This document shows positions 1 to 8,195 of a DNA stretch of 17,809 nt, in pieces. The stretch covers positions 1 to 17,809 of the forward strand of contig JALLAP010001605.1 in assembly GCA_036939355.1 (NCBI GenBank). Reading direction: 5' to 3'. The position numbers and the translations under genes were made by a program. This DNA is from Thalassiosira profunda. Lineage: Eukaryota; Bacillariophyta; Thalassiosirophyceae; Thalassiosirales; Thalassiosiraceae. The notes under the pieces were generated by a model, which searched no databases, was not told the origin of the DNA, and saw nothing but the letters and a program-made list of their open reading frames with translations. The stretch's first letter is position 1; every line of letters begins with the position of its first letter.

Positions 1-16
1 GAACTGGTACAAACTC

Positions 17-34
17 TACGTAGGAATACGTAGG
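17..34. promoter_or_regulatory. Paired TACGTAGG boxes upstream of RRP43
   Basis: Two exact TACGTAGG copies lie at 17-24 and 27-34, ten bases apart start to start, so both face the same side of the helix. Each contains the palindrome TACGTA with an ACGT core, the core recognised by many bZIP factors. They sit about 100 bases before the RRP43 start codon. That they are a regulatory site is inference from spacing, symmetry and position. Confidence 0.35.
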
Positions 35-133
35 CTCCTTTTTTGTACTTGACTTGTAATTTGGCAGTGGCTTTGTTCTTTTGCACAGGCTTAAAACGCA
101 ACCAACACCGGTCTTCGACGAAAGCGCCAAGCC

Positions 134-1368
134 ATGGCGACCAAGGCCCTCCGCGCCGCCAAGGAGGCCGGCCAGGGCGAGTACGTCCTCCCCGAGGACG
201 GCGGGAGCGGCCAGGAGTGGATTTTGGGCGCGTATCGAGCTCTCGAGCCGGGTGTGAGTAATAGTGCACATGATGTTGATATGTCCTCCCCACTGCTCCT
301 CTCGCCCGCGCCTCTCAAACTAATCGACGATAACGCCCTCTGCATTATTGCATCGATATGCAACAGAACTACCTCCGGGAATTCACCTCCCAGAATGTGC
401 GCCCTGACGGCCGCCAATTCTCGGCGGCGCGGCCGGTCGCCGTCCTCCCCTCGATCTTTACCCGCAACTCTCACGGATCGGCCATGGTCACCCTCGGCTC
501 CAACGACAGCAACTCGGGAGGGTGCACCCGCGTCGTCGCCGCGTGCACCCTCCTCGTCGGCCACCCGAGCCCGGCCACGCCCCGCGAGGGCGACATTGAC
601 GTGACTTTGACGGCAAGTCCGGTGAGCGGCCCGCGGTTCGACCTTTCGGGGCGGGAGAGCGGGGACGTCTCCAGCGGAAACTTGGGAATGGGGACCGACG
701 GGAGCGATCGGCCGCCCCTGCCGGGAAACTTGCCCAGTGTGGTGACGAACGTGCAGGATATTTCCACTGGCACCAACACCAACCCCTCGCCGACCGACGT
801 CAAGGAGATCGAATCCTGGATCCGGCGGACCCTCCGCGCCTCCCGCTACGTCGATCCGCGCGAGCTGGGCATCGCCCCCGGGACGGCGGCGTGGCGGGTG
901 CGCCTCTCGATCCGCCTCCTCAACCACGAGGGGAACGTGTGGGACGCCGCGTTGTTATGTGCGTGCGCCGCCCTGGCCGACTTGCGGTTGCCGATGGTCG
1001 AGATCGAGCGGGCGGGGGTGCGGATCGTCCAGGACGAAGCGGGGGCGGCGACCGCGACGAAGGGCAAGGCACAGAGGCGAAAGGGACGGTCGCTGACGTT
1101 GGGACCGCTCCCGGTGCCCCTGACAATGGCAATCCTGCCAACCGATGCGGGAGAGGGCGAAAATGTCCTGCTGGTGGATCCGACGCATTTGGAGGAGGAC
1201 GTCGCCGCCGGGAACGCCGTGACGGTGGTGTGCAATGCGCGCGAGGAGATTGTCGAGTGGCACAAGAAGGGGAGCGGGAGTCGACTGTCCGTGGGGCAAA
1301 TCCGGGCGGTGGCGTGCATGGGATTCGGGAGGGCGAAAGAGCTGGAAACGCTGGTGACCAGGAGATGA
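134..1368 (+). CDS. RRP43: Exosome complex subunit RRP43 (EXOSC8-like, RNase PH fold)
   Basis: This is a ring subunit of the eukaryotic RNA exosome, which processes and degrades RNA 3' to 5' in nucleus and cytoplasm; in eukaryotes these ring subunits are structural rather than catalytic. Exon 1 is 134-253, the intron is 254-366 (GTGAGT donor, CAG acceptor, CTAAT branch-like site near 320), and exon 2 is 367-1368; the junction is phase 0 and gives about 373 residues. Splicing brings LEPG next to NYLREF and RPDGR (residues 52-56), matching the N-terminal family motif. Downstream, WRVRLSIRLLNHEGNVWDAAL and LLVDPTHLEED followed by HKKGSGSRLS near the C-terminus fit RRP43 better than RRP42 or RRP45. 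About 45 residues rich in Ser, Gly and Thr (around 640-790) extend a loop that is shorter in the human protein. The start ATG lies in CCATGG, a good context. The 3' end faces the BIN4-like gene 98 bases away. Confidence 0.88.
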
Positions 1369-1466
1369 CGACTCCTGCAAGGTGATGTGGGCAGGCGTCC
1401 GCGAAACTGCAGTCCCTGGAAGAATCATTGCAGTCATCGCCTTATGAGTCCATTATGCACCCCCCT

Positions 1467-2517
1467 TCACTTTTTAGCCACGGCAGTCTTTCTCTTCTTC
1501 GCGGCATTCCCGCCCTTCGCGGCCGTCCCCGCCGCCCGCTTCTTCCCCTTCTTCCCACCACCGCCATCGCCCTCCTCCGCCTCCTCGCCCTTCTTCCCCC
1601 GCTTCCTTGCATTGACGTTCTCCTCCCGATACTTGTACGAGTCGTCCATGTCCCCCCTCACCACCGCGTCCAATTTGGCCATCACGTCCGTTTTCGTGTC
1701 GGCATCGAGAGTGACGAATTCGTCGGTGATTGCTTCCACCTTGAACCGCCCGTCGCGGTTGAGGGCCACCACCATGGCCGTGGGGCCGGGGCGGATGGTG
1801 CCCCGGTATTGGTAGCCTTTGAGATCCAGAATGACTGTTTGGCGTGCATTGTTTTGATAACGACGCCGTTAGATTTGCGCACAAAGAACAAAATGCTCAC
1901 ATGTGCACACAATTGCAAATTGTGCACTCACCGCCCTCCTCGTCCGCCTCAAATCTCCCAATGGCCCCGCTCTGCCCGTGAAAGTCCAAGTGGTGCGACG
2001 TGTCGTCGTTGTCTCCCACCTGCACGAGCATCGTGCACTCGTTCTTCCCGGTGCCCTTGTCCTTGTTCAGCAATGCGTGCGGGATGACCACGTCGATCCC
2101 CTCGTTTTCGGCCGCAGGCCCGGCGGAAGCATTGGCCTTGGCGCTGCTGGATGCTGCCGCTGGCTTTTTGTCGCCGTCGTCCACGTCGATTGCCTCCTCC
2201 ATTTTGGCCGCAGCTTTGGGTTTGGGCGGGCTCTTCTTCTTGGGAGGCGCTTTCTTCTTTGGAGGCGGCTTTTTGGCAGGCTTCGCGGACAGAAATTCAT
2301 CCTCCTCATCCTCGTCGCTGTCCACCACAACAACCTCATCGTCGGATCCTCCGTCGTCGGAGGAGGAGGAGGAGTCCTTGTATTTCGGTGCACCCCCCGA
2401 CTTCCGGCGCGATCTCGGCGGCGCGCCGCCCGAGATCGCCCCGCCCCGGTCGTCCGAGTCGCGGGAGGCGGCATCCTCGTTCGCCCAAGCGTAGATGTCG
2501 GCGTCACTGTCGCTCAT
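1467..2517 (-). CDS. BIN4: BIN4-like DNA topoisomerase VI accessory subunit
   Basis: In plants BIN4 binds DNA and works with TOP6A, TOP6B and RHL1 in topoisomerase VI, needed for endoreduplication. Exon 1 is 2517-1932, the intron is 1931-1835 (GTGAGT donor, CAG acceptor, CTAAC branch-like site), and exon 2 is 1834-1467; the product is about 317 residues. The conserved block is residues 158 to about 257. It holds LVQVGD, LDFHGQSGAIGR, then across the splice junction VILDLKGYQYRGTI and VEAITDEFVTL, which parallel the plant BIN4 motifs DLSGD-GA-GR, LDLKG-Y--TI and IEAI--DFIQL. The first 150 residues are disordered: a Ser/Asp/Glu-rich stretch, then Lys/Pro repeats of the PPKKKAPPKKK type, and the C-terminus is a basic KKRKTAVAKK tail, suggesting nuclear localisation. 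The start ATG has A at -3. The match is from memory of the family, so orthology is likely rather than proven. Confidence 0.72.
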
Positions 2518-2845
2518 GTTGGGGGCGAGGGAGGGCGTGGTCGGCAGGGGTGGGACGGATGCGCGATGCGCGGCGCGGCGGCATCCGTCACTCCGTCGCT
2601 CCCCCCTCGAGCATTGCTCCCGCGCGCCGCCCCCGCGCCGCTCCTGCTCCGCTCCTGTGTATCTAGCTCCTCCTCTCCCCGCTCCCTCCCGCCCGGCGGC
2701 CGCCACTGCTTGCTGCCCTTTGCCGGCGGCGTCTCTATCACTCGAGGGAGCGGCCGACGGGAGGAGTTTTAGGTACGCACTGAAAATTGCAGGTGCAGTG
2801 CGCCAACCGCATGTCAGAATCCTGGGCAAGGGCGATCGAGGCGAT
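2518..2845. other. Intergenic region 5' of the BIN4-like gene
   Basis: About 330 bases of pyrimidine-rich (plus-strand) sequence between the BIN4-like start and the RING-like fragment. It must hold the promoter and 5' leader of the BIN4-like gene. An open frame continues upstream of the chosen start on the minus strand, but it is low-complexity Arg/Gly/Ala sequence and does not look like protein. I see no other gene. Confidence 0.4.
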
Positions 2846-2998
2846 TAATTGTCGCTCTGCCTGGAACCCCTGCCGCCCTTTTGGGATGGGCGCTGTGAGA
2901 CATTGGTCTGTTGCGGCGGTGTGATTTGCCAGGGCTGCTGGGCCAAACGCAGTGAGTTCCTGCCCTCGCCGACATTTTGCAAAATCACAAGTGCACCA
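2846..2998 (+). pseudogene. Decayed RING-like fragment, paralogue of the next gene
   Basis: From 2849 the frame reads LSLCLEPLPPFWD, then CCGGVICQGCWAKR, closely matching residues 20-54 of the adjacent gene (CPLCLEPLPPFWD, CCGKALCANCKNKR). The codon just before is TAA (2846-2848), where the paralogue has Asp, and the first zinc-ligand Cys is lost. Similarity stops after AKR, next to a GTGAGT that could be an old donor site. No start codon or continuing protein was found. It looks like a remnant of a tandem duplication; it could instead be transcribed as part of the 5' leader of the downstream gene. Confidence 0.55.
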
Positions 2999-3005
2999 CC
3001 GTATC

Positions 3006-4066
3006 ATGTCGGAAGTAGAGACGGCCCAAGGAGGCAACAAATGGGGCGAAGAAGAAGAGGACTGCCCGCTCTGCCTGGAGCCTTTGCCCCCCTTCTGGGA
3101 TACGGAACGTAGGGTGAAAACTACCTGTTGTGGCAAGGCGTTGTGTGCTAACTGCAAGAATAAGCGGGACGCGTATTTGCGGAGGGCAATGGCCGGGGGC
3201 ACATGGGGCGACGAGGAAGAGCAGCTCAACAGCAAATGCCCACTCTGCCGGACCCGTCATAGTTCAGAGAGAGTGATGGTTGACAGGTTTGAGAAGGGCC
3301 AGCTGCCACTACAGCTGTATTGCGAATTAGGGATGTGTTTCTTGACAGGACAAGGAGGAGTACAGGTAAACTTGGAAAAGAGCGTGGAAGTATTGATGCT
3401 AGGGGCTGAAAGGGGAAACCCCAATTGTCAATTTGTGGCTGGTGGCAGATATGAGCAGGGTGTGGATGGTTTGCCGAAATCTTCAGCAGAAGCCAAGCGG
3501 TGGTATCTGGATGCGGCCGAGCAGGGCCACGCCATTGCCGAGAACAACCTTGCAATGATGGCGAAAAATGAGGGGAATGATGCTGGATTCATGCGGCACA
3601 TGAGGGGCTCCGCATTGAAGGGCTACAATGCTGCATGTTACAATATGGGTGTGGTTTACTACAATGGCGAATACGGCTACCGAACATCCACAGAAGAGGC
3701 AATTCGCTGGGCGACACCAGCTGCGGAGAGGGGCCACGCGCAGTCCATGAGGCTGTTGGGGCTGGCTATGTGCGACCCAGATCCGTGGATATATCCACGG
3801 AACATCCAAATTTCACGAAGGGGATGCATTGGCATCGCCGAGCGACAGAGGCTGGAGATCAAGAAGCAATGACATATATGGAGACGGCGGCGAACAGGAT
3901 GTGCTTTTGGTGCAACAAGAAAGCGCCCCACGAGAAGGAACATCTGCGATGCTCTAGATGCTGCGCAGCTTGGTATTGCAGCAAGGACTGCCAGGTACAG
4001 CACTGGAAGGCGGAGGAGGGTGGGCACAAGCAGGTTTGCATCAAGTGGTGCGACAAAAGTGGATGA
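3006..4066 (+). pseudogene. RING-like / Sel1-repeat / MYND zinc-finger protein, frameshifted
   Basis: The order of domains is: a RING-like zinc module (Cys20-x2-Cys23, Cys41/42, Cys47-x2-Cys50, Cys78-x2-Cys81); Sel1-type helical repeats (for example LGAERGNPNCQFVAGGRYEQG and WYLDAAEQGHAIAENNLAMM); and a complete MYND finger at 3898-4050 (CFWC, CSRC, YCSKDCQVQHW, GHKQVC). Sel1 and MYND modules mediate protein-protein contacts, and the RING-like part may act in ubiquitin transfer; this is inference. The first frame (from ATG 3006, A at -3) runs out at a stop at 3870-3872. The last Sel1 repeat and the MYND lie in another frame that needs one fewer or two extra bases. The switch falls at or near 3782-3801, a 20-bp perfect palindrome. 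No plausible intron removes it. Since both halves are well preserved, this is either a very recent mutation or a sequence error; if an error, this is a normal gene of about 350 residues. Confidence 0.7.
3782..3801. repeat. 20-bp perfect palindrome at the frameshift
   Basis: The half-site TCCGTGGATA is followed directly by its reverse complement TATCCACGGA, with no spacer. It lies inside the last Sel1 repeat, where the reading frame changes. A palindrome of this length can fold back during replication, amplification or sequencing. Confidence 0.9.
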
Positions 4067-4540
4067 TGCCATGGAGAAGAATTGGGCATACCATACTTTC
4101 ACACAAATGGGGCATGAATTTGAGCATTTACATACTAGAGGGCATTGCATCATCACTTGAACTTAGTGTCACGCGATGGTGGGCTCACGGTGCAGCAGGC
4201 CGTACACGCCCAAAGGCTAAGCTATCTGTCACTTAGGGATCTATGACATGCAACGCTCGTATCTGGTGTTAGATTAAGATATATTCGACACCGGATGGTC
4301 TCGATATTTGTGAAACAAACATTGCAAATCAGTGTGTTAGCTATTTTACGTTGTAGTCGTACATGCAGGTGCACCGCCGAGTGGGAGCGGTAGGCCTCGG
4401 GAATGAAGCCGTCAGGGGTTGCGGGTTGCGGCCAGCTGGTTGCGGCGTATTCAGCGCAGTTGAGCACCGAAGCAGCGGCGTTGTAAAGTTTTTAGGCATC
4501 GCTGGGCACGACGAGCGATTTGCAGAAGATTGCAAAAATA
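4067..4540. other. Intergenic region between the two RING-like genes
   Basis: About 470 bases holding the 3' region of the MYND gene and the promoter and leader of the RING/PDZ gene. The first half is AT-richer than the coding sequence around it, as expected for untranslated sequence. A short minus-strand open stretch near 4350-4490 reads smoothly but has no recognisable domain. No RNA gene was seen. Confidence 0.4.
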
Positions 4541-6246
4541 ATGAGCGACGACGAGGAGAACGACTGTCCCCTCTGCCTCCTCCCCTTGGAGCCGTACGAC
4601 GACGCCCACCCCCTCCAGTGCCCGTCGCGGCATTGCAATTTTAATTGCTGTGAGTGCATAATATATTCTATTGTCCGGCCAACATTGGTTGCCCTCATTC
4701 ACGCATCTCATGCACTCTGTCTCCTCAGGCATGGGGTGTCTCGAGAACATGATCAAAAGCACAAAGGAGGAGAAGATCGAGGCGTCCGACGGCAATACCT
4801 TTCGCGTATTTCTCCACTGCCCTAACTGCCGGAGCAATCTTGGGCCGAGCATCAGGGATACAGTGCTCCTACGCAAAGTGGACAAATACTCCAAACAAAC
4901 GCATGTCGGCGATGGCACGGAGGTGGGGGATGCGGAGCTGTCGGCGAGCGAGCTGAGGTTCAGGTATGCTCTGGAAAAGGATGAGGACGTGGCATCGGCG
5001 ATTGAGGCGGCGCAGCACAGGGAAGACGAGTTCTTTGGGAGGGATCGTGAAGAAGCTGATGATACTGTCGATTTCCCGGACGTGGCGGCGGGAGGAGAGA
5101 GTTTGAAGGGCAGCGTTGGGGAGTCTGTCTGGTCGTTCGACGACGAAGAAGGCGTGGAAGCTGACCTGCTCGGACCGCACAAGTCGTTCGTCTTCCGGCA
5201 CCACAGCATCGAGGCCCTGAACAAATTGGAAGACGAGCAGACAGAGCTCGAGGACGTCCCGATCGATACCACGCTGCTGTCTGGATTGGAGGGGTTCATG
5301 ACGGAGCAGGAGCAGCAATACATGACGGAAGAGCTCGTCTCGGGCGACCCGCAGCGCATCGCGGCGGCCACGGAGGCGATGCACTACGTGAGTGCTTTAT
5401 CGAGGGAGGGCATGCGGCCCAGTATGAACCGCCAGCGATCGTCCGCGAATATTGGCAAGGATAAAAGGAGCCGTCTGACGAAGAAGAGCAGCATGATGGA
5501 GAGCGTGCGGCAGATAATCCGTGAGGGCAGCGAGGCGCGGAAACGGGAGGAGGAGCAGGAGGCTCGAAAGGCCGTCGGCGCCGTGGCCGCGCAGCTCAAC
5601 GAGGCGCCGCCGTTGGGAGAACGCGTGGCGGATGGACGACGCACGAACCACAGAATGATGGAAATCGAGATGAAGCGGCAAATGGAATACATGAAACTGC
5701 ACCCCCTTCCTCTCAGAATGCCCAAATATGCCGAGGTTTCATCGAATGCCAGGGGCTTGACTTTCGTGGATGACACGTGGGATGGCACGGGTAAGTGTTA
5801 TGCTCCTGAAACAGCCTGTGCTCAAACATTGTCTCATTTCGATCTGGTTAGTCTTGGACGCATACGCGAAGATCACCGTAAAGAAGAGCTTGTTGGGCAA
5901 TGTCACCGTCACAAAACAACATGCAGAGAGCATGGGGATACGTCGCGTCATTGATGCCGGCTCGCCTGCTTCGCCCCGATCTGATGGACGCGGAATCATC
6001 GACACTGTACCGAGACCGAGGGTGCTTGTCGCCTCCATCAATAGAGAGCTGGGTCGCCAGGGCGTAGTGAAGGGCGACGCTGTGACTCATTTCAACGGCC
6101 AACCGTTCACGGGCGACGCGAGTGACCTGTCCGCCTTGATTGGTGAAAAATGTGGGGGCGAAGTGTTGACCTTTGTGGTCAATGCGGACAACGCCGTGGC
6201 GGAGGCGCTGAGGAGGCGGGCTATGATCGTCGACGACAATTTCTGA
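4541..6246 (+). CDS. RING-like and PDZ-domain protein, three exons
   Basis: Exons are 4541-4649, 4729-5790 and 5852-6246; introns are 4650-4728 (79 nt, GTGAGT...CTCAG) and 5791-5851 (61 nt, GTAAGT...GTTAG). Both junctions split a codon after its first base, and the product is about 521 residues. Splicing the first intron completes the zinc module: Cys9-x2-Cys12, Cys27, His31/Cys32, Cys36/37, Cys40, then HCPNC with Cys67 and Cys70. The middle is acidic (4900-5300) and then basic and helical (5440-5700), probably coiled. Residues about 445-505 ([39 protein letters not shown]) look like a PDZ domain. The N-terminus resembles that of the neighbouring gene (MS-x-E, CPLCL-PL), so the two share ancestry there. 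It could be a substrate-binding E3 ubiquitin ligase, but no function is shown. The 3' end faces the next gene 81 bases away. Confidence 0.8.
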
Positions 6247-6327
6247 CTCGTTAGCGCACCCAGGCCGCACTTGACGCGTGCAAGGAGATTAGCCCCTGCG
6301 TGCCATGCTCCTCTATCTTTTTGCTGC

Positions 6328-7881
6328 TCAATCATCCTCGTTCTCGAACATTTGCCCGGGGCCAACGTCCCAAATCTCCCCGTCGCTGAATTCCACCTCA
6401 TACAAAGCATCATCCCCGCCGCCCTCGCCCTCCTCGTCGCTCCCGGTATGCACGTTCTTCACGATGGCCGCGCGTTTCTCTCCGTTTCTCATCGCCAGTA
6501 CCGATTCGCCGATGCCGTACGTCTTATACGTCGAGGATTTGCTGCCGGCCGAAGAGGGCGTGGACCGGCGAGACCGCGTCGACCGCTGATCGGGCGTCTT
6601 GGACGGCGGTGCCGGAGTTTCTGGCGCACTAAGCGATTCTTTTGGTGGCGGTGGCGGGGCCCGCTCCACGTGTGTGAAGGATTTGGACCTAGAAGTCGCC
6701 TCACTGGGCATAGCCGGCCTCTCTCGTTTGGGAGGTGGCGGATGCGACGGTGGGGGCGGTGGAGACTTCGCTTTCCTCTTCAGTGGCGTAGCAGCTGTCA
6801 TCGATTGCGTCCCAGCTGCCACTTCCTCGTCGATTGGCTCCATCTCGCCCGGCCCAACTGCTGCCCGCTTGCCCGCATTCAGCGCCTTCAGGAAGCTCAA
6901 CGCCTCCGGTGGGGGAGCCGACGCCTCCTCCCCTCCCGCGCCCTTCCGTTGGCTCCCCTCCACGCCCTTCTTTTCCGGGTACAACAAGCTGTTGTGCGTC
7001 GTGCACAGGTAATCGCAGTTGGCCTGGTGGCGCGTCGCGCACCCCTCCACCATGCACAGGCGCACTTTGGAATTGCCCTCCTCGCCGGGCGGGTACGCGG
7101 GCGCCTCCCGCAGTTTGACCTTTTCTCGCAAGTCGGGGCGATCGAGCAACACGTTCTCGTGCTGCTCGCGGAACTCGGCGTGCCGCCGCTCGGCCAGGCC
7201 GGTCGATCCCCCGCGATGAAACGATTTGTTCGCGCCGCCGCTGCCGATGTGCCGATCCGACTGCACCTTCCTTTGCAGCAGCGACGCCATGTTACTCCCC
7301 ACGCCGGAAAAGCTTCCCCTCGCTCTTAATAACGCCGGGGTGCTGCTGCCCGACATGCCCCGGCTCAGGGACGGGGGAGGTTTCACCCCCATCATTCCCG
7401 AGGAGGCGGCGCGATGCACCATCGGCGACGGATGCGCGCCGATGGGCGGCGGAGCATTTGCGCGAGGAGATTCGGAGAGCATCCCGTCCTCGTCTGCCCG
7501 GATTACGACGTCGTGGGCATTTTTGCTCTGTTGGTAGAGGGCGGACAGCTGGTCGACGTGCGAATCTGCGGGCCGCTCCTTTGCAATTTCCCCTGCATCA
7601 TTGCACTTCGTTTGATTTGAGCCGACATCCCCGTTCGCGGCGCCGAACAGCTCCTCGCTCTGCGCTAAGAGAATGTCACATGCACCGAGCAGCGCTTTCT
7701 CTCCCAGAAACGCGAGGGCCGACGCCAGTTCCGCGGGCGGGACCGCCGCCGACCCGCCAGCGCCGACGCCGGAGAGCTTCCGGCGGTGCTGCGGCGTGGG
7801 GTGGGGGCGGCCGGGGTGGCCGGGGCCTTTGGGGTTCATGATGGCTTCCTCTCCTCGCTCGGCCGTGCGGTGAGCTAGCAT
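6328..7881 (-). CDS. Disordered protein with Cys/His zinc motif and Tudor-like C-terminus
   Basis: A 517-residue uninterrupted frame. Most of it is low-complexity Pro/Ser/Gly/Arg. Two ordered parts stand out: residues 276-296, CMVEGC then CDYLCTTH, with Cys276, Cys281, Cys289, Cys293 and His296 as likely zinc ligands; and residues about 455-512, YGIGESVLAMRNGEKRAAIV then ALYEVEFSDGEIWDVG, a beta-rich pattern like Tudor or Agenet domains that read methylated histones or other proteins. Clusters such as PLKRKAK and PPPPKRERP may be nuclear localisation signals. A nuclear, chromatin-linked role is inference. The first ATG is at 7881; a second in-frame ATG at 7839 (A at -3, then NPKGPG) is equally good. 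The gene shares its promoter with ERV46 on the other strand. I do not recognise a named orthologue. Confidence 0.7.
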   Translation of the reverse strand: MLAHRTAERGEEAIMNPKGPGHPGRPHPTPQHRRKLSGVGAGGSAAVPPAELASALAFLGEKALLGACDILLAQSEELFGAANGDVGSNQTKCNDAGEIAKERPADSHVDQLSALYQQSKNAHDVVIRADEDGMLSESPRANAPPPIGAHPSPMVHRAASSGMMGVKPPPSLSRGMSGSSTPALLRARGSFSGVGSNMASLLQRKVQSDRHIGSGGANKSFHRGGSTGLAERRHAEFREQHENVLLDRPDLREKVKLREAPAYPPGEEGNSKVRLCMVEGCATRHQANCDYLCTTHNSLLYPEKKGVEGSQRKGAGGEEASAPPPEALSFLKALNAGKRAAVGPGEMEPIDEEVAAGTQSMTAATPLKRKAKSPPPPPSHPPPPKRERPAMPSEATSRSKSFTHVERAPPPPPKESLSAPETPAPPSKTPDQRSTRSRRSTPSSAGSKSSTYKTYGIGESVLAMRNGEKRAAIVKNVHTGSDEEGEGGGDDALYEVEFSDGEIWDVGPGQMFENEDD

Positions 7882-8195
7882 TGCGCGGTCACGGAAAAGT
7901 CACGTGTCACGTGTGGAGTTGCAACAGGTTGCAACCAACTAACCATAACTCCCTCCCCGCCCCCCCGCCGCGCCCTAGCCTGTAGCAGGCCCCCGCCCGC
8001 GCCCCGCCTCTCGCTCCGTCCCCACCACCCGGCCGCGGCCCCAACACTTACGGCGGCACCTGGCGAGGCACGAGAGAGGCGCAACGCGGCGGCGTCCGGC
8101 AAGAGCCTGAAAGGCTGGGTATCGTAAAAATTTGCGCCGCTCGGTGCAGCCCCCGCAGCCCCCACCTCCTTCCGACTTCCGAGGCCACCAACACC
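7882..8195. promoter_or_regulatory. Bidirectional promoter between the Tudor-like gene and ERV46
   Basis: The 314 bases between two divergent start codons must drive both genes. The end next to the minus-strand gene holds the paired CACGTG and GTTGCAAC boxes listed separately. The middle (7950-8110) is C-rich and G/C-rich. The ERV46 leader ends CCACCAACACC before the ATG. No TATA box is evident. Confidence 0.55.
7901..7936. promoter_or_regulatory. Paired CACGTG boxes followed by paired GTTGCAAC palindromes
   Basis: CACGTG occurs at 7901-7906 and 7908-7913, seven bases apart start to start. GTTGCAAC occurs at 7918-7925 and 7928-7935, ten bases apart, the second extended to the palindrome GGTTGCAACC (7927-7936). 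CACGTG is the E-box/G-box bound by bHLH and bZIP factors; GTTGCAAC resembles C/EBP-type bZIP half-site pairs. Four palindromes in 36 bases, 20 bases from a start codon, make a binding platform likely, but no factor is known. Confidence 0.55.

Noticed and set aside
622..737. Possible second intron in RRP43 (GTGAGC to CCCAG)
   Set aside because: Its length is not a multiple of three and removing it would break the frame that continues into conserved RRP43 sequence.
91..927. 278-codon open frame antisense to RRP43
   Set aside because: Arg/Gly/Pro-rich composition typical of the shadow of a GC-rich gene; the plus strand carries clear family motifs.
1835..1931. Imperfect inverted repeat GTGCACACAATT / AATTGTGCAC in the BIN4-like intron
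   Set aside because: The arms need a two-base bulge and the site overlaps ordinary intron sequence; too weak to call a functional element.
3785..3820. Very short intron to explain the frame change in the MYND gene
   Set aside because: At about 36 nt it is well below the 61 to 113 nt seen elsewhere here and has no proper donor consensus or branch site.
4350..4490. Minus-strand open stretch reading LNCAEYAATSWPQPATPDGF
   Set aside because: It reads smoothly but is short, has no recognisable domain and overlaps the leader of the RING/PDZ gene.
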